NCBI RefSeq assembly: GCF_905220705.1
Contig: NZ_CAJNAT010000014.1
Coordinates: 62,001 to 126,000 of the forward strand
DNA from: Paraburkholderia domus
Lineage (GTDB): Bacteria; Pseudomonadota; Gammaproteobacteria; Burkholderiales; Burkholderiaceae
DNA length: 64,000 bases
Reading direction: 5' to 3'
Positions 42,638 through 51,576 of the stretch are shown one piece after another. The position numbers were made by a program, and so were the translations under genes. Below the pieces are notes generated by a model that ran no database searches, was not told the origin of the DNA, and saw nothing but the letters and a program-made list of their open reading frames with translations. Position 1 is the stretch's first letter. Each line of letters opens with the position of its first letter.

Positions 42638-43870
42638 ATGCTGAAAATCTATGGTGAGCGGCTCTGGACGAGTCTGATGAACATGGCTGCGGTCGGCGCC
42701 ACGGCAGGAGGCGGTGTGCGGCGCCTCGCACTGACCGAACAGGACGCGGCAGGTCGAGCGCTTTTTTCGCAATGGTGCGTCGAGGCCGGGCTCACGTTGT
42801 CCGTCGACCAGGTCGGCAATCTCTTCGCCCGGCGCGCCGGCAAACGGGACTATGCCGCGCCCGTCGCAAGCGGAAGCCACCTTGACACCCAGCCCGAGGG
42901 CGGCCGCTTCGACGGGGTCTACGGCGTGCTCGCCGCGCTCGAAGTCGTCCGTACCCTGAACGATGCTGGCATTCAAACCGACAAGCCCATCGAAATCGTC
43001 GTGTGGACCAACGAGGAAGGCGCGCGCTTCACGCCGGCCATGCTCGGCTCGGCGGCCTTCACGGGCGTCATGCCGCTCGTCCAGGCGTTGAACACGCGCG
43101 ATGCCGGAGGCACCTCGGTCGAACAGGCATTGCAAACGACCGGCTACGCCGGCACGCGCGCCGTGCCCGGCATTGTCTTCGACGCCTACTTCGAGGCGCA
43201 TATCGAACAAGGGCCCGTGCTAGAGGAAAGCGGCGTGCCGATCGGAGTCGTCACGGGTGGCCAGGCGATTCGCTGGCTCGATGTGCACGTGCGCGGGCAG
43301 GCAGCGCATGCGGGCACGACGCCGATGCAGTACCGCCGCGATGCGCTGTTCGCGAGCGCGGAAATGGCCGCGGAACTGGAGAGCATCGCGGCGGATTTCT
43401 TCCCGCAAGGCCTCGCCACTATCGGCGAGCTGCACATACGCAATGCATCGCGCAACACCATCGCCGCGGACCTGTCGTTCACAGTAGACCTGCGTCACCC
43501 TGACGACGCGCTGATCGACAAAATGGAAGCCGCGTTGCGCGAGCGCTTCGATGCGGTTGCGAAGCGCCGCCGCCTCACGGTCGAGATTGGGCAGCATTGG
43601 GTCAGTCCCGCGACGCCGTTCGACCCGCATTGCATTGCTGCAGTCAGCAACGCGGTAGAGGCGCTGGACTATCCGCATCAACGCATCGTCAGCGGTGCCG
43701 GTCACGACGCGATCCACCTCGCCAAACATTGTCCGACCGCGATGATCTTTATTCCCTGCGTCGACGGTCTGAGCCATAACGAAGCCGAAGACGCTTTGCC
43801 GGAAGACGTCACGCGCGGCACGGACGTGCTGCTTCACGCGATGCTTGCACGCGCGGGCCACGCCGTATGA
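42638..43870 (+). CDS. Zn-dependent amidohydrolase, hydantoinase/carbamoylase family
   Basis: 410 residues of the M20-type N-carbamoyl-amino-acid/allantoate hydrolase family. Metal ligands lie in ASGSHLDTQPEGGRFDGVYG, WTNEEGARF, AHIEQGPVLE and SGAGHDAIHL. AGGAG at 42627-42631 supports ATG 42638; GTG 42635 is possible. It removes a carbamoyl or related group from a ureido acid. The downstream CitE-like gene overlaps its stop. Confidence 0.85.
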   Translation: MLKIYGERLWTSLMNMAAVGATAGGGVRRLALTEQDAAGRALFSQWCVEAGLTLSVDQVGNLFARRAGKRDYAAPVASGSHLDTQPEGGRFDGVYGVLAALEVVRTLNDAGIQTDKPIEIVVWTNEEGARFTPAMLGSAAFTGVMPLVQALNTRDAGGTSVEQALQTTGYAGTRAVPGIVFDAYFEAHIEQGPVLEESGVPIGVVTGGQAIRWLDVHVRGQAAHAGTTPMQYRRDALFASAEMAAELESIAADFFPQGLATIGELHIRNASRNTIAADLSFTVDLRHPDDALIDKMEAALRERFDAVAKRRRLTVEIGQHWVSPATPFDPHCIAAVSNAVEALDYPHQRIVSGAGHDAIHLAKHCPTAMIFIPCVDGLSHNEAEDALPEDVTRGTDVLLHAMLARAGHAV

Positions 43871-44769
43871 ATGTTCATCAAACACCGCGCCCGCCAGGGA
43901 TCCGGCGCACATGGCTCTTCGTACCCGGCAATCATTCCGAGGCCCACGCGATCGCGCTGCAAAGCGGTGCAGATGCGATCGTCACCGACCTGGAAGAAAT
44001 GACGTCGCCGCAAGACCGGCCGCAGGCACGCGAACGCATTGTCACGCTATTGCGCGAGGCGGCTCGCGCCGGCACGTTCGGCTCGGTACGAATCAACAAA
44101 CTGGAGCACGACGGCCATGCCGATCTCGAGGGCGTCATGCCCGGCACCCCACGGGCGATTTTTCTGCCACACGCGGAGAGCGCGGCTCAACTGGCCGCGC
44201 TCGACGATGCGCTGGCCGTCATCGAGCGCAAGCTGGGCATTCCGACGGGCTCGACGGAGGTGGTTCCAGTTATCGAATCCGCGAAGGGTCTGGTCAATCT
44301 GGGAGCGCTACTTCAGGTGGATGCACGGATAAAGTGCTGCATGCTCGCGGTCGAAGACCTGGCGGCGAATCTCGGCGCACGCCGGACGCCGGGCGGTAAC
44401 GAACTGCTTTACGCACGCAGCCGCTTTCTGATCGAGTGCGTTGCCGCCGGTTGCGTGCCGATTGATCTTCCTTGTACATATCGGTCGGCACAGGTGCTTG
44501 GGCAGGACCTGGACATCTCCACGCAACTCGGATTCGCATCGAAAAGCGTCGTGTTTCCCGAACATGTGCCCGCGATTCACCGTGCGCTGACGCCATCCGC
44601 GGAAGACGTGCAGGCGGCGCGTGCGCTCGTCGACGCACACGCAGCGCAGCAGGCAAATCCGCCCCCTGCCGGATCGGCATGGATCAACTACCCGGAGCGC
44701 AACAACGCGCAACGGCTGATCGCACGTGACGCGTTGCTCCGCGCCTTTGACGACAGCGGCAACGCATAG
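43867..44769 (+). CDS. HpcH/HpaI aldolase/citrate lyase beta (CitE)-like protein
   Basis: 300 residues. RTWLFVPGNHSEAHAIALQS, ADAIVTDLEEM and VVPVIESAKGLVNLG give the CitE-like TIM barrel with metal-binding acidic residues. It would cleave or condense a 2-hydroxyacyl compound or a CoA ester. The ATG overlaps the previous stop as ATGA. Not part of a citrate lyase complex, since no alpha or gamma genes are near. Confidence 0.75.
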   Translation: MNVHQTPRPPGIRRTWLFVPGNHSEAHAIALQSGADAIVTDLEEMTSPQDRPQARERIVTLLREAARAGTFGSVRINKLEHDGHADLEGVMPGTPRAIFLPHAESAAQLAALDDALAVIERKLGIPTGSTEVVPVIESAKGLVNLGALLQVDARIKCCMLAVEDLAANLGARRTPGGNELLYARSRFLIECVAAGCVPIDLPCTYRSAQVLGQDLDISTQLGFASKSVVFPEHVPAIHRALTPSAEDVQAARALVDAHAAQQANPPPAGSAWINYPERNNAQRLIARDALLRAFDDSGNA

Positions 44770-44809
44770 GCAGGGCGAGCATTAGCCGCCTTGATACTGA
44801 AGATTAAAA

Positions 44810-44850
44810 ATCCGAATTTTGCGGGCGTATTTCGGCGACCGATAAAGACG
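44810..44850 (+). promoter_or_regulatory. Shared promoter element, copy 3 (MFS gene 44892)
   Basis: An AGATTAAAAATCCG stretch just upstream, then TTTGCG, 17 bases and GATAAA (44841-44846) in CCGATAAAGACG. Weaker than copies 1 and 2 but with the same order and spacing and a similar distance to the start codon. Confidence 0.45.
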
Positions 44851-44891
44851 GCAGTCAAGCCAACGCTGTTCGTCCATCAACAGGATTCCCC

Positions 44892-46202
44892 ATGTCCCAT
44901 TCTGAACAGACTCATCAGCCGGTGCGCGCCGCCACCGCGGCTTTTATCGGCACGGCCGTCGAGTTTTACGACTACTACACCTATGCGACGGCCGCCGCGC
45001 TCGTTCTCGGTGACGTGTTCTTCCCGAGCAGCAATCACTTCCTCAGTACCATGGCGTCGTTCGGCACGTTCTTTGTCGGCTTCATTGCACGTCCGTTGAG
45101 CGGTGCGGTGTTCGGGCATCTCGGCGACAAGCTGGGCCGCAAGAAGATGCTGCTACTGACCATGTTCCTGATGGGGATCGCCACGACCGGCATCGGCCTG
45201 CTGCCCGGCTACGCCAGCATCGGCATCTGGGCACCGATCTCACTGGTGCTGTTGCGGATTCTCCAGGGCATTGCCGTGGGCGGCGAATGGGGCGGCGCGG
45301 TACTGATGGCAAGCGAGCACGCGCCAACCGGCCGCAAAACGTTCTTCGCGTCCTTCCCGCAGATGGGCAGCCCGGCCGGGTTGATTCTTTCGCTCGTGTC
45401 GTTCAGGCTCGTTACCTCGCTAGATCACGAAAGCTTTGTTGCCTGGGGCTGGCGCCTGCCGTTTCTGGCCAGCTTCGTGCTGCTCCTGATCGGCATGGTG
45501 ATCCGTCTCGGCGTAAAAGAGTCGCCCGAGTTCGAAAAACTTCGCAAGAATCGCGAGGTGCTGAAGTCGCCCGTCAAGGAAGTGCTGCGCACCGCGTGGT
45601 ACCCGATCGTCATGGCGGCGATGGCCACGACGATCGGCTCCGCCGGGTTCTTCTTCACCAACACGTTCATGATTTCGTATGTCACCGGCTATCTCGGCAT
45701 GTCGAAATCGTTCATTCTCGATTGCCTGTTTGTGGTCACCCTCATCCAGCTGGCGTCCCAGCCGCTGTCGGCGTTACTGGCCCAGCGTGTTGGAGAAACC
45801 CGCTTTCTGACCTATGCCGCCCTGCTATCCATGCTCACGCCCTACCCGATGTTTCTGCTCGTCCAGACCCATAGTCCGGTCGCGATCGTGGCGGGCATCT
45901 CGCTCGCGGTGGTAGTGCTGTCCGCTGTCTACGCGGTCATCGCCGGCTTCATGACGCCGGCATTTCCGACCCAGGTTCGATATTCCGGTATTTCGATTGC
46001 GTATCAACTGTGCGCGACGATCGCCGGTGGGACGACACCGTTGATCGGTACGATGCTCGCGCAGAACTACAAGGGCGAATGGCTGCCGCTGGCGGTTTTC
46101 TTTACGGTGCTTTCGGCGGTGTCGCTGGTTGGGATTGTGGGCCTCGGACGTTACCGCAAGGGCGTGCACACGGACTCGTCCAAGGCGATGTTGGCAAATT
46201 AA
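44892..46202 (+). CDS. MFS transporter, metabolite:H+ symporter type
   Basis: 436 residues, about 12 membrane segments. AAFIGTAVEFYDYYTYATAA, FGHLGDKLGRKKMLLLTM and RILQGIAVGGEWGGAVLMAS fit the MHS group. CAGGA precedes the ATG. It is a paralogue of the transporter at 37643 within the same putative regulon, which may give two substrates or two affinities. Its stop (46200-46202) abuts the IS5-like element. Confidence 0.85.
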   Translation: MSHSEQTHQPVRAATAAFIGTAVEFYDYYTYATAAALVLGDVFFPSSNHFLSTMASFGTFFVGFIARPLSGAVFGHLGDKLGRKKMLLLTMFLMGIATTGIGLLPGYASIGIWAPISLVLLRILQGIAVGGEWGGAVLMASEHAPTGRKTFFASFPQMGSPAGLILSLVSFRLVTSLDHESFVAWGWRLPFLASFVLLLIGMVIRLGVKESPEFEKLRKNREVLKSPVKEVLRTAWYPIVMAAMATTIGSAGFFFTNTFMISYVTGYLGMSKSFILDCLFVVTLIQLASQPLSALLAQRVGETRFLTYAALLSMLTPYPMFLLVQTHSPVAIVAGISLAVVVLSAVYAVIAGFMTPAFPTQVRYSGISIAYQLCATIAGGTTPLIGTMLAQNYKGEWLPLAVFFTVLSAVSLVGIVGLGRYRKGVHTDSSKAMLAN

Positions 46203-47340
46203 GGCAATGCTGATTAAGTCCACCGCTGAGCTAATTCGAACGTTATAGATCGGAGTCTATAGAAAAGGCAGACAGGATGAAGCAGCAGACGCTGGCGATG
46301 GCAGCCGATCAAGGTGCTGGTTTCGAGACACACCGCAAACGGACGCGGCGCAATGAGTTTCTCGACACCATGAATGCGATCGTGCCGTGGGCTGAACTGT
46401 GTGCAGTGGTCGAGCCACATTACCCGAGGCGCGGCAATGGCCGCCCGCCGATTGGTCTGCAGCGCATGCTGCGGATCCACTTCATCCAGCACTGGTTCAA
46501 TCTGGCGGACTTTGCCTGCGAAGAAGCACTGTACGACAGCGCCAGCCTGCGTCGCTTTGTCGAGGTTGACCTGGGCTGCGAAGCGGTGCCGGACGCGACG
46601 ACGCGGCTCAAATTCCGGCGGCTGCTTGAGATGCACAAGTTGGCGAACAACTGTTTGCCGAAGTCGGCCAGGTGCTACAGGCCAGCGGCATGACGCTGAA
46701 GAGCGGCACCATCGTGGACGCCACAACCATCGGCGCACCGGGCTCGACGAAGAATCGGCGGAAGGCGCGCCATCCGGAGATGCATCAGACCCGCAAGGGC
46801 AAGCAATGGTATTTCGGTGCAAAGCTGCATATCGGGGTGGACAGCCAGAGCGGCCTGGCGCACAGCGCGGTGCTCACGCCGGCCAACGTGCATGACGAGC
46901 ACCCGCTGCCGCAACTGCTGCATGGACAGGAGCGGCGCGTCTATGGCGACAGCGCGTATGCCAGCCAGAAGGCGCTGATCCACAGCAAGGCGCCCAAGGC
47001 TCGCGATTTCACGAATCAGCGCACACGCCGCGCCGGCGGTGAAGTCGATGAGGTGCAGCGTGGCAAGAACCGCAGCAAGTCGAAGATCCGCGCCCGGGTC
47101 GAGCATGTCTTCGCGGTGGTCAAGCGGCTGTGGGGCTTTACCAAGGTGCGCTATCGGGGACTGGCAAAGAACGCGAACCGGGCCTTTGTGGCGCTGGCCC
47201 TGGCCAACATTTACCTGTCGCGCCGGCGATTGATGGCAGCAGTCCGCCCATAGTGGGCAAAATGCGGGTAAAACGCCCGCACATAAGGCTCGAAAGAGCC
47301 GAAAGGCCGGGGTCGAAGTGCCGTTTCACGACTGATTAAC
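46203..47340 (+). mobile_element. IS5-like insertion sequence
   Basis: The stretch holds a two-part IS5-type transposase and non-coding ends. The left edge is placed right after the transporter stop; the right edge is uncertain because I could not align convincing terminal inverted repeats. GCTGATTAA (left) and ACTGATTAA (right) occur in the same orientation. TTAA occurs at both proposed edges. Confidence 0.6.
46277..47253 (+). pseudogene. IS5-family transposase interrupted by a -1 frameshift
   Basis: The first frame (46277-46693) carries the N-terminal domain: RRNEFLDTMNAIVPWAELCA, then IGLQRMLRIHFIQHWFNLAD. The second (46672-47253) carries the catalytic part: SGTIVDATTIGAPGSTKN, KQWYFGAKLHIGVDSQSG and RVEHVFAVVKRLWGFTKVRY. 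The frames switch at ATGCACAAGTTGGCGAAC (about 46630-46648); one extra G after TTG would restore GEQLFAEVGQVLQ. I read this as a one-base deletion. Programmed frameshifting is possible in some IS5 subgroups, but no slippery run is visible here. Confidence 0.8.
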
Positions 47341-47745
47341 CCTCACATCGCCGGGAAGCCGCAGATTCACCGGCTTGCTCAGCGTAGCCTTAGGTTTCGA
47401 CCGATTTTCGCCGAATTCTGACGTGCCAAACAGAGTTCGAACTCAGCGATCGCAACGTCAAATGGGCATCGGAACGACCAGTGCATGTCGTCCTCCACCT
47501 GCACCTTGACCCAGTTAAGTTCCCACCCTTCCGGAATCATTTGCCATTCACACCGACACGGGCCGTGGCGCTCTCGGAGAAAATCCTGGGCACGCATGGC
47601 GCGGGTCACAAAAGAAGGCGGAGCCGCTGAAACCGCGCCGATGCACTTATAGAAGTCAAAGACGCGAGCGAATCCGAGACCTCGTGTCCGGAGACCGGTA
47701 CTGCTCTCGAGGAGAATGTAGCTGACCTACCCCGACGACTCGTCG
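47254..47745. other. Gap after the IS5-like element
   Basis: Mostly without recognisable genes apart from one weak frame at 47379-47609. It includes the outer end of the IS. I see no promoter or terminator that I would defend. Confidence 0.4.
47379..47609 (-). CDS. Possible small hypothetical protein
   Basis: 76 residues, not recognised. The middle has natural-looking composition (EGWELNWVKVQVEDDMHWSF), but there is no good ribosome site and the frame lies in a region of remnants. It may be a fragment of a larger lost gene or a chance frame. Confidence 0.25.
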   Translation of the reverse strand: MTRAMRAQDFLRERHGPCRCEWQMIPEGWELNWVKVQVEDDMHWSFRCPFDVAIAEFELCLARQNSAKIGRNLRLR

Positions 47746-47780
47746 AGGGGTTGTCGTCCTTTCCGTGCAAATTCTGGCGG
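47746..47780 (+). repeat. Inverted repeat arm 1
   Basis: Contains TTGTCGTCCTTTCCGTGCAA followed by ATTCTGGCGG. Its reverse complement matches 47885-47919 over about 33 positions with two or three differences. Confidence 0.75.
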
Positions 47781-47884
47781 TTTGATCTTAAAAGACCATA
47801 TTGATCAAAGGCTTGCGGAACCGCCGATTGTGCGAAAGCCGCCGAACTGCCGAGCCTTGCTGCAAGCCGCTCTGCGCGCGACTA

Positions 47885-47919
47885 CCGCCATAATTTGCAC
47901 GGAAAGGACGATAACCCCA
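47885..47919 (-). repeat. Inverted repeat arm 2
   Basis: Contains CCGCCATAATTTGCACGG followed by AAAGGACGATAACCCC, just before a possible ATG at 47919. It is the inverted partner of 47746-47780, with 104 bases between the arms. Confidence 0.75.
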
Positions 47920-47926
47920 TGAAGGC

Positions 47927-48403
47927 GTGGCGTTTGTGCGGGACGCCGTCGACCTGACGCGATTGTGCCGCGTGCTACGACTGCCCTCGAACGTGTTGAA
48001 GACATCGTTGCCTGGTTCCGCGCCGCATGATCAGTATCACGGGGTCTTCCGGTATTGCCGACAGTGCGCAGCGCACGGCTACCACAGCGTGTTGTTCCAG
48101 CGTGAGGATGAAAATCTCTGTCCGGCGCATCACCAATCGCTCCAGACGCGTTGTCCGCATTGCAACGACGAGACGCCTTACATAATAAACACCAGCGTAA
48201 TCGGAGCGCCGTTTCGATGTGGCTGGTGCCATTCGCACTACAGCTACGGGCGGCTTTCGCTGCTCCCGACAACGGCTGCGATGCGCCGGCAGGACCGCAT
48301 CGCTATCAGTCGCCGATTGCGGCTGCGCTCGGGCAACGAAGTCGAGGCCGTGCATCCCTGCACAGATGGAAACGGCCGGCGGCGACACCTGCGGAGAGAC
48401 TAG
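47927..48403 (+). pseudogene. TniQ-like zinc-finger protein fragment
   Basis: 158-codon frame. The core has paired metal ligands in the TniQ order: YCRQCAAHGYHSVLFQ, LCPAHHQSLQTRCPHCND and FRCGWCHSHYSYG. TniQ/TnsD proteins are target-selection proteins of Tn7/Tn5053-like transposons and are usually 300-600 residues. Here both the N-terminal domain and most of the C-terminal part are missing, and no transposase or ATPase is adjacent. It is a remnant of a larger transposon; the 5' limit is uncertain. Confidence 0.5.
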
Positions 48404-48679
48404 CCGGTGACACAATTAATTCGTTTTTGGCAAGCTATTGAATTTAAGGTGATTTATTTGGCCGTCTGGCCGACAGACTGTGAAGTGACAGATTTACTCG
48501 CGAAGTGGTGACAATTTTATTGCGGTCTACGGAAGGGTATCGAGCGGCGAAATTGTGCCGTCCAGTTGCCTGCCACCTCGATCGGACAAAACCACACCGT
48601 CGGCGCCATGCGCAGGGCTGTCAATCTGCATGGAACCCTGCCCCGGGATTTCCCTAGGCAGACATTCTTCGACACTTGG

Positions 48680-48710
48680 GTTTAAATAAATCAACTTGAT
48701 TTATTTAAAC
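48680..48710. promoter_or_regulatory. 31-bp perfect palindrome, probable ROK-regulator operator
   Basis: GTTTAAATAAATCAA, one C, then TTGATTTATTTAAAC: 15-base arms that match exactly. An outer CTTGGG (48675-48680) and CCCAAG (48715-48720) extend the symmetry. It lies 34 bases upstream of the ROK gene start and is strongly AT-rich in a GC-rich setting. It is probably the autoregulatory and operon-controlling site. The rest of 48404-48743 holds no gene I can support. Confidence 0.75.
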
Positions 48711-48743
48711 GATGCCCAAGCAGGTGTCGCCAGGAGGAGACTT

Positions 48744-49994
48744 GTGAGAAGCCCCCATATCGGCCAAGGCAGCAATTCGGCGAACGTCCGCCGCTACAAC
48801 GAGCGCCTGCTGCTGCAAGCGCTACGCCGTGCGGGACAGGCGTCGAAAGCCGATCTCGCCCGCCTGGCCAATATGACGAGCACAGCGGTAGGCAGCATCA
48901 TTACCTCCCTCAGCGCGGCCAGGCTGATCGAATTCACCGGCCGCCGGGTCGAAGGCCAGCGCGGCCAGCCTGCCTCTCTGATCCGTCTTGACCCGCGCGG
49001 CGCCTTCGGCATTGGCGTGCGTCTAGACCGTACCAGCATGGAGACGGTGCTGGTGAACTTCGCCGGCGAGGTGCTGGGGCGCTGCGGGCACGATATGGTG
49101 TTGCCCCATCCTGCTCGGGTACTCGAGATTGTGCAGCGCGATATCCATGAACTACTGCCGTTGCTCACCCGGGAAGAGCGCGAGCGCCTGAGTGGCATCG
49201 GCGTCGCACAACCGTACAACCTCGGGAGCTGGCTGCGTGAACTCGGCCTGCCGGCCGATACGTTCCGCGCGTGGGATGAGATGGATTTCGGCAGCAAACT
49301 CGGCCAAGCGTTGTCGATGCCGGTGTTCAGCGAGAACGACGGCAACGCGGCGGCCATCGCGGAGCTGTTCTACGGCTGCGGTCGTCAATGTGACGATTTT
49401 GTCTATCTGTTTCTCGGGCCGGCGATCGGTGGCGGCATCGCCGTCGACGGCGATTGCCTGCGTGGCGTGAGCGGCAATGCGGGTGATATCGGCGTCATGC
49501 CGGTACCGCCCAGCCGCCTGCCGTCAGCGCCTCAGCCGACCGGGCCGTGGGACATCCTGCTCTCGCGCGCGTCCCTTAATGCGCTCACGCGGCACCTACG
49601 TTACAGCGGCGAGTCGATTGAAAATCGCGCCGCGCTCGAAGCCTGCATTGCGCGCGGTGTGCCCGCCGTCGACGAATGGCTCGACGACTGCGTCGATGCG
49701 CTCGCTCCCGCCCTGCGCGCGATGCTGTGCGTGCTGGACGTGCCGGTTGTCGTCCTCGACGCCGATGTCGACGCGGGCCTGATCAACACGCTGATGAAAC
49801 GCCTGCGCACGGCACTGGCGATTACTGCGCCGGAAGCCCGCGGCACCCCGGCACTCGTGCGAGGCACCTTCGGGTCGGATGCGGGCGCGATCGGTGCCGC
49901 CACACTGCCGATGTTCTTCAACTTTTCGCCGCGCGCGGGCATTCTCAAAGGCGCCGGTGCTGAATCGCAAGAGGTGAACCATGTCCAGTTCTAA
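48744..49994 (+). CDS. ROK-family transcriptional regulator
   Basis: 416 residues. An N-terminal winged helix (VRRYNERLLLQALRRAGQAS, then MTSTAVGSIITSLSAARLIE) precedes a ROK sugar-kinase-like domain (FSENDGNAAAIAELFYG, FLGPAIGGGIAVDGD). It senses a sugar or sugar phosphate and controls the following transport and metabolic genes. The GTG at 48744 is chosen: AGGAGGAG at 48732-48739 lies just upstream, and the longer frame from 48696 starts inside the palindrome. The ABC ATPase start overlaps its end by 14 bases. Confidence 0.85.
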   Translation: MRSPHIGQGSNSANVRRYNERLLLQALRRAGQASKADLARLANMTSTAVGSIITSLSAARLIEFTGRRVEGQRGQPASLIRLDPRGAFGIGVRLDRTSMETVLVNFAGEVLGRCGHDMVLPHPARVLEIVQRDIHELLPLLTREERERLSGIGVAQPYNLGSWLRELGLPADTFRAWDEMDFGSKLGQALSMPVFSENDGNAAAIAELFYGCGRQCDDFVYLFLGPAIGGGIAVDGDCLRGVSGNAGDIGVMPVPPSRLPSAPQPTGPWDILLSRASLNALTRHLRYSGESIENRAALEACIARGVPAVDEWLDDCVDALAPALRAMLCVLDVPVVVLDADVDAGLINTLMKRLRTALAITAPEARGTPALVRGTFGSDAGAIGAATLPMFFNFSPRAGILKGAGAESQEVNHVQF

Positions 49995-51534
49995 GGCCAC
50001 GCCTGCGCTGCTGGAGATGCGCGGCATCAGCAAAACCTTTCCCGGCGTGCGTGCGCTCGACAACGTGTGCCTCACCGTCTATCCGGGCGAGGTGCATTCG
50101 CTCATGGGCGAGAACGGCGCCGGCAAGTCCACCCTGATGAAGATCCTCTCCGGGGCCTACCAGGCCGACTCCGGCGGCGAAATCCGCCTCGACGGCAAGA
50201 CCGCCGTCATCGACGGCCCGCTTGCAGCCCGTGCGCTGGGTGTGGCCGTGATCTATCAGGAACTGAGCCTCGCGCCCAATCTGAGCGTCGCCGAGAACAT
50301 CCATGCAGGCCGCGAATTGCGCAAAGGCGGCCGGGCCTGGGGCATGATCGATCGCCCGGCGATGGAGCGCGCCTGCGAAGACGTGCTCAAGCGCCTGGGT
50401 GCCAGCTTCCATCCGCACACGCTGGTGGGCGATCTGTCGATCGCCGAGCAGCAGCTCGTCGAGATCGCGCGAGCCGTGCATACCCGCTGCCGCATCCTCG
50501 TCATGGACGAACCCACCACGCCGCTGTCGTCGCGTGAAACCGACCGGCTCTTCCAGCTGATCCGCCAGTTGCGCGCCGAGGGGCTTGCAATCATCTATAT
50601 CAGCCATCGCATGGCTGAAATCTATGAGCTCTCCGATCGCGTCTCCGTGCTGCGCGACGGCTCCTATGTCGGCACCCTCGAGCGCGCCGACCTCTCGGCG
50701 GAAAGCCTGGTGGGCATGATGGTGGGTCGCGACATTTCTGGCTTCTACAAGAAGGAGCACGCCCCGTACGATCCGGGCAAGGTCGTGCTGCAGGTGCGCG
50801 ATGTTGCCGACGCCGGGCGCGTCCGCGGCTGCAGCCTGGATGTTCACACGGGCGAGGTGCTCGGCATCGCGGGCCTCGTCGGTGCAGGACGCACCGAACT
50901 GGCCCGGCTCATCTTCGGCGCCGAAGCGCGTGTGCGCGGCGAAGTCGCCATCGACGGCCGCAAGCTCGAGATGCACACCCCGCGTGAGGCGATCGACGCC
51001 GGCCTCGTCTATCTGACGGAAGACCGCAAGCGCCAGGGGCTCTTTCTCGACATGAGCGTGCGCGACAACGTCAATGTCTCGGTATGCGGCCGCGATGCCC
51101 GTCTGGGCGTGCTCGACCGGGTCCGGGGCGCGACCCGGGCGCGCGAGGCGATTGCCTCGCTCTCCATTCGCGTGCCGCATGCGAAGGTCAACGCCGGCGC
51201 CCTGTCGGGCGGCAACCAGCAGAAAGTGCTGCTCTCGCGCCTGCTGCAGACCCAGCCCCGTGTGCTCATCCTGGATGAGCCGACCCGGGGCGTGGACATC
51301 GGCGCGAAATCGGAAATCTACCGCATCATCAACGAGCTGGCGAAGTCCGGCGTGGCCATTATCGTCATCTCGAGCGAGCTGCCCGAGATCATTGGTGTCG
51401 CCGACCGCGTGCTGGTCATGCGCGAGGGTGAGATCGCCGGCGAACTCGGTGGATACACCGGCAAGCCGATCAGCCAGGAAGCCATCATCGAGCTGGCCAC
51501 CGGCTCCCGACCTGCGCTGGGCCAGGCTGCCTGA
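49981..51534 (+). CDS. Sugar ABC transporter ATP-binding protein (RbsA/XylG type)
   Basis: 517 residues with two ATPase domains. Domain 1 has Walker A GENGAGKSTLMK and Walker B ILVMDEPTTPLS. Domain 2 begins GIAGLVGAGRTELARLIFG with a divergent Walker A and has the signature LSGGNQQKVLLSRLL and ILDEPTRGVDIGAK. This is the layout of monosaccharide importers. It partners the permease and binding protein that follow. Confidence 0.9.
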   Translation: MSSSKATPALLEMRGISKTFPGVRALDNVCLTVYPGEVHSLMGENGAGKSTLMKILSGAYQADSGGEIRLDGKTAVIDGPLAARALGVAVIYQELSLAPNLSVAENIHAGRELRKGGRAWGMIDRPAMERACEDVLKRLGASFHPHTLVGDLSIAEQQLVEIARAVHTRCRILVMDEPTTPLSSRETDRLFQLIRQLRAEGLAIIYISHRMAEIYELSDRVSVLRDGSYVGTLERADLSAESLVGMMVGRDISGFYKKEHAPYDPGKVVLQVRDVADAGRVRGCSLDVHTGEVLGIAGLVGAGRTELARLIFGAEARVRGEVAIDGRKLEMHTPREAIDAGLVYLTEDRKRQGLFLDMSVRDNVNVSVCGRDARLGVLDRVRGATRAREAIASLSIRVPHAKVNAGALSGGNQQKVLLSRLLQTQPRVLILDEPTRGVDIGAKSEIYRIINELAKSGVAIIVISSELPEIIGVADRVLVMREGEIAGELGGYTGKPISQEAIIELATGSRPALGQAA

Positions 51535-51576
51535 TCTGCGAAAGTAAATTCGTTACATCATATTTAGGAGTGCGAC

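Noticed and set aside
46277..47253. Programmed -1 frameshift in the IS5-like transposase
   Set aside because: No slippery heptamer at the join; a single missing base restores an ordinary IS5 sequence, so mutation is the simpler explanation. Not fully excluded.
47740..47760. Hairpin CCCCGACGA/TCGTCGAGGGG as a terminator
   Set aside because: No T tract follows on either strand and no gene ends just before it.
49945..51180. 411-codon open frame on the minus strand
   Set aside because: It lies fully opposite the ABC ATPase gene, whose Walker and signature motifs are certain; long antisense frames are common at this GC content.
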